From the NCBI RefSeq assembly GCF_042683745.1, contig NZ_JBHUJX010000025.1:248001-312000 (forward strand): a stretch of 64,000 nucleotides of DNA, written 5' to 3'. Shown in pieces: positions 1 through 8,763 of this stretch. Below the pieces are notes generated by a model. It saw only the letters and a list, made by a program, of their open reading frames with translations, had not been told where the DNA came from and searched no databases. Position 1 is the first letter of the stretch. The number at the start of each line of letters is the position of its first letter. The position numbers were made by a program, and so were the translations under genes. This stretch comes from Pseudoneobacillus sp042683745 (GTDB taxonomy: Bacteria > Bacillota > Bacilli > Bacillales > Cytobacillaceae).

Positions 1-93
1 GTAAATCCACAAGGTTACGGTCAGGATGCAGAATTTGCAGAAGAACCTAAAAGTAAATTAGAAAATGCTGCTAAGAAAAAGAATACAAAATAA
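1..93 (+). CDS. sspL: Small acid-soluble spore protein SspL, C-terminal part
   Basis: The window opens inside a reading frame whose last 30 residues are VNPQGYGQDAEFAEEPKSKL followed by ENAAKKKNTK and a TAA stop. The pattern (V-x-PQG near the start, DP/EPK-x-x-LE in the middle, AKK-NTK at the end) matches the SspL family of minor spore-core proteins. In B. subtilis sspL also lies next to ypcP. The start is outside the window. SspL is made in the forespore and packaged in the spore core; its exact role is unknown. The family is short, so only the N-terminal dozen or so residues should be missing. Confidence 0.75.
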   Translation, partial: VNPQGYGQDAEFAEEPKSKLENAAKKKNTK

Positions 94-137
94 AAGAAAT
101 GAGGATTACTCCTTTAAGAGTAATCCTCATTTCTTTT
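92..137. terminator. Bidirectional terminator between sspL and ypcP
   Basis: A perfect inverted repeat has 20-base arms (92-111 and 118-137) and the 6-base loop cctttaa-like segment at 112-117. It has A-rich and T-rich outer ends, so it can stop both converging transcripts. It runs into the last codons of ypcP. Confidence 0.9.
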
Positions 138-1032
138 ATGCTAATTCTTTTTCAGTAGCTAAAAAGCGATGAATTCCTTTTAGTTCCATTTCCTCCAGCA
201 TCTTCATTACCTTACCTCTCTGATAAAGTAGTTCGGAGTCTTGAATGGAGCAGGAAACAGGTACATCACATTTAATTTCCGCTAACTTTCGGCTTAAATG
301 AAGCATATCTAAATCGTTTTCAATTTTTTCGCGATGTGATTTAGATAATCCATGTAGGTTTTCTAGGATCCCATCAATGCTTTCATACTGCTGTAACAGT
401 TTTAAAGCCGTTTTTTCACCGATTCCTTTAACCCCTGGATAATTATCACTAGGATCACCCATTAATCCTTTTAAGTCAATCATTTGACGCGGTTTTATCC
501 CTTTTTCTTCGTAAAAAGTATCAGGAGTATGGACCAAATAATTACCAAAACCTTTTTTTAATAAAATAACCGATATATTCTCTTCTAATAATTGAAGAAT
601 ATCTTGATCCCCAGTTAAAATAGAAACTTTCATATCTCTTTTCAGGTCTTTTGCAACCGTTCCTATACAGTCATCGGCTTCATATCCAGCTAGTCCGATG
701 TTAGGAATATCAAAAGAAGCCACTACTTCTTTTACAAGGTCGAATTGTGGAATTAACTCCACAGGTGCTTCTCCCCTATTTCCTTTATAATCAGTGTATA
801 GCTCACTCCGAAATGTTTTACTCCCCATATCCCAGCAAACCGCTAGATGTGACGGATTAAAAGTCGAAACAGCTGTCAACATGTGCTTAAGAAAACCTGA
901 AATTCCGTTCGTTGGAATTCCCTTTGAATTGATCATAAATTGTCCGGTTAATGCAGTTGCATAGTATGCCCGAAATAACAATGCCATCCCATCAACTAGC
1001 ATTAAATGTGAGGATTCATGCTTTTCTTTCAA
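136..1032 (-). CDS. ypcP: 5'-3' exonuclease YpcP (FEN/PIN family)
   Basis: A 298-residue protein resembling the isolated 5'-nuclease domain of DNA polymerase I. It should remove RNA primers or flaps during lagging-strand maturation, partly redundant with PolA. Visible motifs are LMLVDGMALLFRAYY at the N terminus, GYEADDCIGT (metal-binding acidic residues), LTGDQDILQL, DLKGLMGDPSDNYPGVKGIG (second acid cluster plus the helix-hairpin-helix DNA-binding motif) and EKTALKLL. Length equals that of B. subtilis YpcP (about 296). The start is TTG at 1032: a GGGGGA Shine-Dalgarno lies 8 bases upstream, and the nearby ATG is out of frame. Confidence 0.93.
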   Translation of the reverse strand: MKEKHESSHLMLVDGMALLFRAYYATALTGQFMINSKGIPTNGISGFLKHMLTAVSTFNPSHLAVCWDMGSKTFRSELYTDYKGNRGEAPVELIPQFDLVKEVVASFDIPNIGLAGYEADDCIGTVAKDLKRDMKVSILTGDQDILQLLEENISVILLKKGFGNYLVHTPDTFYEEKGIKPRQMIDLKGLMGDPSDNYPGVKGIGEKTALKLLQQYESIDGILENLHGLSKSHREKIENDLDMLHLSRKLAEIKCDVPVSCSIQDSELLYQRGKVMKMLEEMELKGIHRFLATEKELA

Positions 1033-1113
1033 AATTCATTCCCCCTGTTCGTATTAACATTTTATCATTATAGCATGGAGAACTTATTTTTGCGGAAAAT
1101 TATCATTTCCATT

Positions 1114-1704
1114 TTAGCTTTCCTTTTGAATATATTTAACCTTTAAACCTTGTTCTTCAATTGTAAATAAAAGCAATTTCCAAGATTTTCGTTCATCCTC
1201 ATTTAGAAGCATCGAATAAGTATCCCCATTTTTAAAGACAAAATCAAAAGTTACCTTACCACCATCAACGGTTTGTTGTGCTTTTTCGATATCACTCCAT
1301 GCGTAATGCTTTTCCGAAAAGCCAAATAAAGGGTTAATATGAATCCCATCGCCGTTTACATAACGATATTGATTAATTGCTAAAAAAATAAAGATCAAGG
1401 AAATGATCCCCATAATATAAATAGCTAATTTGAATTTTCCCTTAAATAATTCATTCGAATCGAGCCAAACTTTAATAAAGATTAAGACAGCTAGGATTAC
1501 TATACTTAGAATTAGCACAACAAAAGCCGTTCTTGGTGGTGAAAAAAACCAATGGTCTGTTGGTGTGTATAAAACATCTTGAACTGGCATTAATACAAAT
1601 AAAGGACTTAAAAAAGATGCGAAAAGTAAGATGAGTGCTATTGAAAATAATATATGATTGAAGTCTGTCCCCTTTCTTTTCTTTGTAACTGTATAACCTG
1701 ACAT
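1114..1704 (-). CDS. Predicted membrane protein with a C-terminal soluble domain
   Basis: 196 residues, not recognised as a named family. Three hydrophobic segments are clear: about residues 19-40, 60-82 and 92-111. They are followed by a soluble C-terminal part of about 85 residues (GDGIHINPLFGFSEKHYAWS onward) rich in beta-type sequence. That part, with the Y-x-W-S-D-I-E motif, looks like the small PH-like or DUF-type domains common on Bacillus membrane proteins. The start is well supported by GGAGGAACATC-ATG. It is probably a single gene between ypcP and the sulfurtransferase. No function is proposed. Confidence 0.75.
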   Translation of the reverse strand: MSGYTVTKKRKGTDFNHILFSIALILLFASFLSPLFVLMPVQDVLYTPTDHWFFSPPRTAFVVLILSIVILAVLIFIKVWLDSNELFKGKFKLAIYIMGIISLIFIFLAINQYRYVNGDGIHINPLFGFSEKHYAWSDIEKAQQTVDGGKVTFDFVFKNGDTYSMLLNEDERKSWKLLLFTIEEQGLKVKYIQKES

Positions 1705-1795
1705 GATGTTCCTCCTTATTTACATATCTACTATTGAAATATTTGTAATATTTCACCTTTTGCTATTATACAGGAAAGTTTCACCTTTGGAAAAT

Positions 1796-1831
1796 AAAAG
1801 GATAATTAGTTTAATAACTAATTATCCTTTT
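1796..1831 (-). terminator. Terminator of the sulfurtransferase gene
   Basis: Perfect 16-base arms 1796-1811 and 1816-1831 around the loop taat, with a T-rich tail on the minus strand. It lies 4 bases after the stop codon. Confidence 0.85.
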
Positions 1832-1834
1832 ACT

Positions 1835-2668
1835 TTAATTTTTTTCTATTTTAACATCATGATGACTAATCCAATCACTATAACTACCAGGATATAACTT
1901 AAGGTTTGTAAAACCAAGCTCATGTAGAATAAGAAAATTAGGGGTAGCTGTAACACCGGAACCACAATAAACAATGATTGAGTCTTGTTGGTTTAGATCC
2001 ATAAATCGATCTTTTTGTTCCTCTAATGACTTAAATCTGCCATTTTCCAGGCCCTCATTCCAAAACTTATTTATCGCTCCTGGAATTCTTCCTGCTACTT
2101 TATCAATCGGCTCTTCTAAGCCAGCAAATCTTTTTGGTTCTCTTGAATCAATCAATTTAGTATTTTCATACTTCTTCTCTACAATTGATTTTACTTCTTC
2201 AAATGATACCATTAAATGAGGTTGAAGTTGAATATTATATTTTGTATGGGAAGGTGTCACTTCCTTTTCATCCACTGGTAATCCCGCAGCCACCCATTCA
2301 TTGTATCCACCGTTTAATACATACACTTCTTCATGACCGATATATTTCATCAGCCACCAAAGCCTTCCAGCATATGCTGATTCTCCATTATCATAAGCAA
2401 CGATAATAGAATCATTTCCAATTCCTGCATCTTCTATAAACTTATGAAAGGTTTCAATATTGGGAAGTGGATGGCGCCCTCCATGTTCAAGTACAGGACC
2501 AGATAGGTGTTTTTCTAAATGGCAATAGACTGCTCCGGGTATATGTGAAGCTTTATACGCAATTTCTCCACTTTCTGGGTTTCCTAAAGAAAAGCGGCAA
2601 TCAAGTAACATGAAATTATTCGATCCTAATCTTGATTTAACCCATTCTTTATCAACAATATTTCTCAA
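1835..2668 (-). CDS. Sulfurtransferase with two rhodanese domains
   Basis: 277 residues made of two tandem rhodanese domains, about 1-140 (catalytically inactive copy) and 155-277. The active-site loop of the second domain is VYCGSGVTATPN, with the persulfide-forming cysteine at 235. The CGSGVTA form of the loop is typical of 3-mercaptopyruvate/thiosulfate sulfurtransferases (SseA type). Other landmarks are LLDCRFSLGNPESG, GHEEVYVLNGGYNEW and LIDSREPKRFAG. The start is TTG at 2668, preceded by GGGGGGC at 7 bases. It presumably transfers sulfane sulfur in the cytoplasm; the physiological donor and acceptor cannot be read from the sequence. Confidence 0.9.
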   Translation of the reverse strand: MRNIVDKEWVKSRLGSNNFMLLDCRFSLGNPESGEIAYKASHIPGAVYCHLEKHLSGPVLEHGGRHPLPNIETFHKFIEDAGIGNDSIIVAYDNGESAYAGRLWWLMKYIGHEEVYVLNGGYNEWVAAGLPVDEKEVTPSHTKYNIQLQPHLMVSFEEVKSIVEKKYENTKLIDSREPKRFAGLEEPIDKVAGRIPGAINKFWNEGLENGRFKSLEEQKDRFMDLNQQDSIIVYCGSGVTATPNFLILHELGFTNLKLYPGSYSDWISHHDVKIEKN

Positions 2669-2683
2669 ACTTTAGCCCCCCAT

Positions 2684-5600
2684 TTATTTTATTTCTATGT
2701 TCCTTAACACTTTCGCTAATACTTCTGCTTGACCTTTTTGGTCTAATAATGAAATAAAGCGCTGATAGAACAAATCCACTTCCATTTTTGCTTGAGTGAG
2801 ATTTATTTCGAAACTTTCATTCGTTAGGCTTAAATATAGTTCACTAAGTCTATTGCCTTCTTTTTGTAAATATGAGTCAGCTGGCTGCTGTAAAATTTGG
2901 TAAAGCTCGTCGTTCATTACCTTTTTCTCATTTTTTTCAAAAAAGGATTTTGTGTTTTTAAAAGAGGAAATCGCTTTTTGGAAAACATCACGATTTAAAT
3001 GATCAAAAGCATTTTCAAAATCTAATTGTTTGCTTTGCTTGAATCCTGGTTTCGTTAATTTGATTTCTCCATTTAGTTCAGTAATTTGATTGGACAAACT
3101 TACATAAAAATCATCTAATTGCTTCCTTAAATAAGAGTCCATTCTTAAACTTGTCGCTCTTAATTCCTGAGAAAAATCATAGCCGCAGACAAGAAGTAAT
3201 TCCTCTAAGGCAGAATATAAAGCTTTCTTCATATTCCTTCCATCTTCTTTTATTACTGCTGGATTAAAAGACTCTTTAAAGAAGTCATTAAAACGTAAAA
3301 ACACTCTCTGTTTAATATAAAAAATTAATTCATGTAACTCCTGGGTCACTCTCTTTTCAAGAAAATGGACTGTTTGTTTTGAAAGAATTTCTGATGCCAG
3401 TTTTTTTTCTTCCAACAGTTGTTTCTTTCGTTCTTGTTTCACCGATTCATCTTGATTTGAAGCGTTAATTAGGACTCTGATCTCATGTATAATTCTTTCA
3501 ATATCTGTATTTGCTGATGCTAGGGATGTATTTAAAAGGTCATTCGAGATAAATTGGTAAAATGCGTTTTCAAAATTCATCATGTTTGATGATGGATTTA
3601 ACTGTTTATTTTGCTTTTCTTTTAACGCTAAAAGACTAGATAAAGCAAATAAATGAGGATTACGAATACCATAAACCATTAATTGATTTCTTACATAGGA
3701 AATAACAGTTTCTAGTTCTTCATCATTGTTGGCAAGATCAATGGCATTAATAATAAAAAACATCTTATCCAATTCAAAAGTATCTTTCACACGACCTAAT
3801 TGAATCAAAAACTCTCTATCTGCATTCGAGAAGGCATGATTATAGTAAGTAACAAATAAAATCGCATCCGAATTTTTTATATAATCGAAGGCTACCCCTG
3901 TATGGCGTGCATTAATTGAATCAGCACCAGGTGTATCAACCAATGTAATTCCTTTTTTTGTTAGTTCACAGTCATAATAAAGTTCAATCCATTCAACAAA
4001 ACAGGATTTTGATTCATTAGCCACGAAATCACGGAACTCTGTCACATCTGTTTGAATCACTTCTCCTAGACTTTTAGAAAGATGAACGAAACCATGTTGG
4101 AAAGCTCTTAAAAAACTAAAATGAATTTTTTCATTACCGATAAAATCAGTTGAATGACTCATGACTTTATCGATACATACTAAAGCTGTTTGAAAATCAA
4201 CAGCTTCTAAATCGAATACCTTTAATGAACGAGCTACCTCTGTTAATAGCTGTTCTGCATTCTTTATTTTTACTCTTGCTGTTCCATGTGGGTATTGCTC
4301 AGTAACAGGTAAAATTTTGTTTATAGCCGCTGTAGTTGGGTTAGGTGATACAGGCAATACATCTTCTCCCATTAAAGCATTTGCAAAGGAGGATTTACCT
4401 GCACTAAAAGCACCGAATAAAGCCACTGTAAAACCTTGATTCTCAATTCTCGATGCTTTTTCGTATAAATCATATATTGTTTTTTCAAATCCATTGATTT
4501 GACCTAATTCATCGGCAGTGCGTTTTAGCCTACGCACGATGGCATCTTTATTTATAGAAGTGGCCTTTTGCAAAGGTACGCCAGCATTTTTTTCACTAAC
4601 CATTTCAATCTCTGACTTAGTTTCTGCGGAAAATTCTTCTTCAACAAAACCTTTAACAATTTCTACTTCTTCCGCTTTAACTTCAAACAAATCATCATTC
4701 ATGAAGGTACTTGAATATGTTCCTTCCATAATCTCATGAACTGTTTTTTGAGCTTTTTGGAAAAAGCTCTTCCATGTCATTATTTTTTGTTTTGCATCGA
4801 TATAAGGCTGCAGTTCATTCAATTCGATGGTTATTTTTTTCTTTTGTTCTTCATTCTTCTTTTCGATAGCCTTAAATAAATGCTCGCTTAGTTGAATGAT
4901 CTCTCTATTTGCTAATCTTGTTATTTCTCTGGTTACATCATTTGTAAAGTTAATTAAGTATTCCCCAGATAATGACGCACCTGGCTTTACGATGGATACA
5001 AGTAATTCTTTTGTAAAGGAAGTTTGAAAGCTTTGGCAGTCATCTAAAGCGTTTTGATCTTGGATATGATTTTCCTTCATTATTTTTTGGAAAAAACTAC
5101 GGAGATGCCAATCCAACTCAGTTGAGACTTTTTCGACTAAATCATCATAGAAACGATTCAACCTCTCCATTCTTTCAGTCTCTGTTTTTTGTTTTGAGAA
5201 TAAGAATCCAACTTTAAAATTTTCCTGATTAGCTTCTAAAAATGACTTTGCAAGCTCCCTCGTTTGAAAAGGCATTAGATAGGCATTGGACAATATTTTA
5301 TCAGTTTCATCAAGGAATGATTTTTTAAACTCAAAGACTTCCTGTTCAAGAGATTTTAATTGGTCTTTTAAATTCTGTTCTTTTTCTTCTAAATGATCTT
5401 GTTCGTCAATTGATAGTTGCTCAAGAATTTCTAAATTTCGTGTTTCTTCTTCTGCATTTTCCTCCTCCAACCAAACAAGATGCTCTTTTGCTAATTGATT
5501 TAATGATTGGAATACAGAGTCACTTATACTTTCATCAATATGATTCATTCGCTCATGAATGAATGTTTGAAGTTCATTAAACTGATTATATAGATGCGTA

Positions 5601-6331
5601 AATTCTTTTAAACTTGTATAATAAATACCTTTCGGATTTACCCCCCATGAAGCAAAGGAGTCCACTACACTCTGTTGAAAAGCTTCCATAGATAACTCTT
5701 CTTCTCTGTGTTTATCAATCTGATTAATTACTAAATAAATTTCTTTTCCAGCGATTGTTAAATCCTTTGTAAATAAAAAATTTACTTCTGATTGAACATG
5801 GTTATAATCCATCACATAAAAAATGACATCCGCTAAATGAATAGCAGATTCTGTTGCAATTCGGTGTGCATCATCAGTTGAGTCAATTCCAGGTGTGTCT
5901 AAAATAACCATTCCTTTAGGAAGTTCAGATTCTGAATGGCTAATCTCCACCCATTCAATTTGATCGCCATCTTTACAATAATTTTTTACTTGTTCGTAAT
6001 TATATGGTGCCAAATACATTCGCGGTTTTTCATTCTTAAAATACACTTTCGCATATTCTTCACCTGTCTTCACCTTAACCAAATTCGCACTCGTTGGGAT
6101 CGGGCTTGATGGTAAAAGATTCTCGCCAATTAATCGATTGATCATTGTAGATTTTCCAGCAGAAAAATGGCCGCAAAAGGCTATAGCATATTCCTTATTC
6201 ATTGCTTTTTCAGCCAATTGCTGAAGTTTTTTTTCAATTTGACTATTTTGTTGTGATTGTACGTAGTTATATAAATTAGTTATTTTCCCTTTAAAATCTT
6301 TCGTTTCTAGTTGTTGAATCAATTGAGACAT
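2684..6331 (-). CDS. dynA: Bacterial dynamin DynA, two fused dynamin units
   Basis: A 1215-residue homologue of B. subtilis DynA (YpbR), a membrane-fusing and membrane-protecting GTPase that acts at septa and at membrane lesions or phage attack sites. Two complete GTPase modules are visible. The first has P-loop GHFSAGKST at residues 54-62, G3 DTPGID and G4 NQIDK. The second has GAFSAGKSS near 640, G3 DTPGAD and N-A-ID-L in the G4 position. Each is followed by long coiled-coil stalk segments rich in E/K/Q. The fused layout agrees with the B. subtilis protein (about 1190 residues). The ATG has GGGGAAAG upstream. It ends 16 bases before the sulfurtransferase start, so the two may be cotranscribed. 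Confidence 0.95.
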   Translation of the reverse strand: MSQLIQQLETKDFKGKITNLYNYVQSQQNSQIEKKLQQLAEKAMNKEYAIAFCGHFSAGKSTMINRLIGENLLPSSPIPTSANLVKVKTGEEYAKVYFKNEKPRMYLAPYNYEQVKNYCKDGDQIEWVEISHSESELPKGMVILDTPGIDSTDDAHRIATESAIHLADVIFYVMDYNHVQSEVNFLFTKDLTIAGKEIYLVINQIDKHREEELSMEAFQQSVVDSFASWGVNPKGIYYTSLKEFTHLYNQFNELQTFIHERMNHIDESISDSVFQSLNQLAKEHLVWLEEENAEEETRNLEILEQLSIDEQDHLEEKEQNLKDQLKSLEQEVFEFKKSFLDETDKILSNAYLMPFQTRELAKSFLEANQENFKVGFLFSKQKTETERMERLNRFYDDLVEKVSTELDWHLRSFFQKIMKENHIQDQNALDDCQSFQTSFTKELLVSIVKPGASLSGEYLINFTNDVTREITRLANREIIQLSEHLFKAIEKKNEEQKKKITIELNELQPYIDAKQKIMTWKSFFQKAQKTVHEIMEGTYSSTFMNDDLFEVKAEEVEIVKGFVEEEFSAETKSEIEMVSEKNAGVPLQKATSINKDAIVRRLKRTADELGQINGFEKTIYDLYEKASRIENQGFTVALFGAFSAGKSSFANALMGEDVLPVSPNPTTAAINKILPVTEQYPHGTARVKIKNAEQLLTEVARSLKVFDLEAVDFQTALVCIDKVMSHSTDFIGNEKIHFSFLRAFQHGFVHLSKSLGEVIQTDVTEFRDFVANESKSCFVEWIELYYDCELTKKGITLVDTPGADSINARHTGVAFDYIKNSDAILFVTYYNHAFSNADREFLIQLGRVKDTFELDKMFFIINAIDLANNDEELETVISYVRNQLMVYGIRNPHLFALSSLLALKEKQNKQLNPSSNMMNFENAFYQFISNDLLNTSLASANTDIERIIHEIRVLINASNQDESVKQERKKQLLEEKKLASEILSKQTVHFLEKRVTQELHELIFYIKQRVFLRFNDFFKESFNPAVIKEDGRNMKKALYSALEELLLVCGYDFSQELRATSLRMDSYLRKQLDDFYVSLSNQITELNGEIKLTKPGFKQSKQLDFENAFDHLNRDVFQKAISSFKNTKSFFEKNEKKVMNDELYQILQQPADSYLQKEGNRLSELYLSLTNESFEINLTQAKMEVDLFYQRFISLLDQKGQAEVLAKVLRNIEIK

Positions 6332-6410
6332 AATCTTTCCCCTTAAATAAACTTTTTTACTGCTTCTATTTTATACGATAATTCTCATTTTTTATATATA
6401 AATAGAAAAA

Positions 6411-6530
6411 AAGCGCAAGCGCCTTGAACAGCCCCGACAAGCAAATGCTTCGCCACCCATAAAGTCGTTCTTTGACTTTTTGGGTGGCGAACATTTGACC
6501 TCGAGGGGCTAGGCGCTGGAGCTGGATTAC
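6411..6530. repeat. Modular palindromic intergenic repeat, copy 1 (short form)
   Basis: A 120-bp imperfect palindrome and first of eight related copies. Outer arms carry AAGCGCC...AGCCCCGAC on the left and CTCGAGGGGCT-AGGCGCT on the right. The inner hairpin pairs TTCGCCACCC with GGGTGGCGAA around GTCGTTCTTTGAC. It lies between the 5' end of dynA and a small membrane-protein gene and contains no credible ORF. Confidence 0.9.
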
Positions 6531-6585
6531 GAAAAACTCCTTCAGAGTTATTCAAAACTTTTCAATCTAGAATTTCTTAGCAAAT

Positions 6586-6615
6586 AGAAAAAAACCAGGC
6601 TTATAGCGCTGGTTT
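6586..6615 (-). terminator. Terminator after the 28-residue membrane protein gene
   Basis: AAACCAG (6592-6598) pairs with CTGGTTT (6609-6615). On the minus strand the hairpin is followed by a run of seven T. It lies 17 bases beyond the small gene's stop. Confidence 0.7.
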
Positions 6616-6631
6616 CATTGGAATTTCATTA

Positions 6632-6718
6632 TTAAGATGGATTAAGTATATTTTTCATTACGTATTTCATCACAAATCCGTATACAATGACAGTACCTGA
6701 TATTAAAGCAAGCGTCAT
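6632..6718 (-). CDS. Small hydrophobic membrane protein, 28 residues
   Basis: An ATG-to-TAA frame of 28 codons begins MTLALISGTVIVYGFV and ends with a basic, polar tail (KYVMKNILNPS). It reads as one transmembrane helix with a cytoplasmic basic end. It is preceded by AAAGGGTG at about 8 bases and followed closely by its own terminator, which supports a real transcription unit. A Fur-like inverted repeat lies at 6792-6806. No family recognised. Confidence 0.55.
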   Translation of the reverse strand: MTLALISGTVIVYGFVMKYVMKNILNPS

Positions 6719-6791
6719 ACCTAAGCACCCTTTCTTAAAAGAAAGTAATAAATGAGAACAATTTTCAAATACATTTGAAGTTTATCACGAA

Positions 6792-6806
6792 CGATAATCA
6801 TTTTCA
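6792..6806. promoter_or_regulatory. Fur-like operator candidate upstream of the small membrane protein
   Basis: On the minus strand the site reads TGAAAAT-G-ATTATCG, 13 of 15 matches to the Bacillus Fur box TGATAAT-N-ATTATCA. It lies about 75 bases upstream of the start at 6718. A second inverted repeat (TTCAAAT-gt-ATTTGAA, 6764-6779) lies between them. AT-rich intergenic DNA makes chance matches common, so the assignment is tentative. Confidence 0.35.
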
Positions 6807-6836
6807 ATAGCACTTTTTAATATGACATGTTTATTA

Positions 6837-7391
6837 TTAAATTTTTGAAAAAAAACGTCTCGAAGGTTCAAATGATTGATTGTAAGATGTAAGCTCCCTA
6901 AGAGCCCTTTCTTCAATTGGAATTCGAATTGATAAAATCCATAAATTTAATAGCGAAAACACAATTGCGGTTAAATATGCTTGGTAAAATAATGGAATGA
7001 TAAGAAATTCCAAAGTTACCACTACATAATTAGGGTGTTTCATAAAACGATACGGACCTTTCATTACTACCTTTGCATTTGGCAGTACGATGATTTTTGT
7101 ATTCCAAAACCTACCTAAAGACATTAAAGCCCAAGCTCTTCCTAATTGGGTGAAAATAAAGAGGCCAAGAAGGATTTGCCAAAAGGTTGAGATGTTTTTT
7201 TGAAAATAAATAACTTCAAACAAATAAGAAAGAAAAAAAAGGGTATGTATGCCCACCATCAAGTAGTAATGCTTTTGGCCAAACTCAATTCCGCCTTTGG
7301 CTTTCATCCACTTTTCATTTTGACTCGCTACTTTCAACTCGACTAGTCTTTGTACTACGATGAATGCTATGAAAGATAAAAAAACACTCAT
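6837..7391 (-). CDS. bpsB: Alkylpyrone O-methyltransferase BpsB (YpbQ, ICMT-like membrane protein)
   Basis: 184 residues with about five hydrophobic segments and the isoprenylcysteine carboxyl methyltransferase-type signature RFMKHPNYVVV in the C-terminal half, then PIEERAL near the end. In B. subtilis the homologue YpbQ/BpsB methylates the alkylpyrones made by the neighbouring type III polyketide synthase. Here it starts one base after the bpsA stop, with GGTGGG inside the end of bpsA, so the two are translationally linked. It is probably an integral membrane enzyme using S-adenosylmethionine. Confidence 0.88.
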   Translation of the reverse strand: MSVFLSFIAFIVVQRLVELKVASQNEKWMKAKGGIEFGQKHYYLMVGIHTLFFLSYLFEVIYFQKNISTFWQILLGLFIFTQLGRAWALMSLGRFWNTKIIVLPNAKVVMKGPYRFMKHPNYVVVTLEFLIIPLFYQAYLTAIVFSLLNLWILSIRIPIEERALRELTSYNQSFEPSRRFFSKI

Positions 7392-7392
7392 G

Positions 7393-8481
7393 TTAATCCC
7401 ACCTTACTAATAGCAATTCAGAACTGAATCCCGGTCCTAAAGCAGCAATTAATCCAATCTCGCCAGAATTGATATCCATATTAATAAACCTGTCCAACAC
7501 ATAAAGAATCGTTGAAGAAGACATATTACCATATTCTTTTAAAACCTTTAGCGAGTGCTCGATCATTGATTCGGGCATTTTTAATGCTTTTATATAAGCA
7601 TCCAATACTTTCAGGCCACCTGGATGAGCAATAAAATGATTAATTTGATCGGTTCCTAAATTATTTTTGCTAAGAAATCGCTCTACATTTGGCTTTAGCC
7701 ATGATTCAATGAGGGTAGGAATGCTTTTTGAAAAAAGAACATACAATCCTTCATTTTTCAATTCCCATCCCATGACGTCCAATGAATCTTTCATTGTGGT
7801 TGATTGAGTGCTCAAAATAGATGGAGTTGCTTTTAAGCTAGAAAAATGGGCTTGATCTATCTCATCCCCAACGATAAGTGCACAAGCCACACCATCAGCA
7901 AATAGAGAAGTTCCAATTAAGTTACTTTTAGAATGATCATTTTTTTGAAAGGTTAAACTACATAGTTCAATGGTAAGAACGATTACCTTTGCTTTTGGAA
8001 AAGCACGGCAATATTCATAGGCACGTGATAGACCGGATGCACCACCAGCACATCCAAGACCCCAAATCGGTATCCTTTTCGTATCTGGTGAAAAGGGAAG
8101 ATGATTCATAATATGTGCTTCAATACTTGGATTCGCTATTCCAGAACTTGTAATTGTAAAAATCGCTTCAATTTCTTCATAGGGAACCGGCTGTAGTAAA
8201 TATTTTGATTGTTGAAGACAGTTTTCAATAGCAGTCTTTCCAAGCTCTACTGCTTTTTCAATATAGGTATTATTTTTTTCTTGAAAAGAATGATTCTCTT
8301 TAAACCAATCGATCCCTTTTACAAAATGTCTTTTTTCAATTTGTCCATTTTGAAAAGCTGTTAATAGCCTTTCAATATCTTTAAATGAATCCGAAAATAA
8401 TTCTCTAGCAAATTCCATCGTTTCACTTTGACTAATTTGAAAAGAAGGAATGGCCTTTGCAACAGAGATAATTTTAGGCAT
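7393..8481 (-). CDS. bpsA: Type III polyketide synthase BpsA (chalcone-synthase fold)
   Basis: 362 residues from the chosen start. The thiolase-fold catalytic triad is intact: Cys144 in WGLGCAGGASG, His286 in HFIAHPGG and Asn319 in EYGNMSSST. The B. subtilis homologue (BcsA/BpsA, 365 residues) condenses long-chain acyl-CoA with malonyl-CoA to alkylpyrones. The frame stays open upstream, but AGGAGA sits 6 bases before the ATG at 8481 (MPKIISVAK), whereas the ATG at 8487 is too close to it. An intrinsic terminator lies in the leader at 8537-8565. Confidence 0.92.
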   Translation of the reverse strand: MPKIISVAKAIPSFQISQSETMEFARELFSDSFKDIERLLTAFQNGQIEKRHFVKGIDWFKENHSFQEKNNTYIEKAVELGKTAIENCLQQSKYLLQPVPYEEIEAIFTITSSGIANPSIEAHIMNHLPFSPDTKRIPIWGLGCAGGASGLSRAYEYCRAFPKAKVIVLTIELCSLTFQKNDHSKSNLIGTSLFADGVACALIVGDEIDQAHFSSLKATPSILSTQSTTMKDSLDVMGWELKNEGLYVLFSKSIPTLIESWLKPNVERFLSKNNLGTDQINHFIAHPGGLKVLDAYIKALKMPESMIEHSLKVLKEYGNMSSSTILYVLDRFINMDINSGEIGLIAALGPGFSSELLLVRWD

Positions 8482-8536
8482 TGGCATTCTCCTAGAATAT
8501 TTTTCCTTATAATCCCCTGTTTTTCCTAATATATAC

Positions 8537-8565
8537 AAAAAAAGCTTCCTTTTTTCAAAGGAAGC
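8537..8565 (-). terminator. Intrinsic terminator inside the bpsA leader (possible attenuator)
   Basis: GCTTCCTTT (8544-8552) pairs with AAAGGAAGC (8557-8565). On the minus strand it is followed by seven T. It lies about 55 bases upstream of the bpsA start. No minus-strand gene lies upstream for it to terminate, because cheX is divergent. Confidence 0.75.
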
Positions 8566-8601
8566 AAAACGTTTTGAAGGTTGTTGTTGTTGTGCAATGT
8601 T

Positions 8602-8607
8602 ATTATA
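8602..8607 (-). promoter_or_regulatory. Probable -10 element upstream of the bpsA leader
   Basis: The minus strand carries TATAAT with only a weak -35 (TGATTG) 16 bases upstream. Transcription from it would give a leader of about 113 bases to the bpsA start, and about 58 bases to the leader terminator. Confidence 0.4.
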
Positions 8608-8763
8608 ACCTGTAACATACCAGCAATCATCAGCTAAAATTATCCAATGTGGTTGATAATTTTTAAATTATGAAAAAAGTCATATAAGGATGTAAAATTT
8701 TTGTCTATAATTCGACAATTTATGATACTATAGATACATTCAAATGGTTGGAGGGAACATGAG

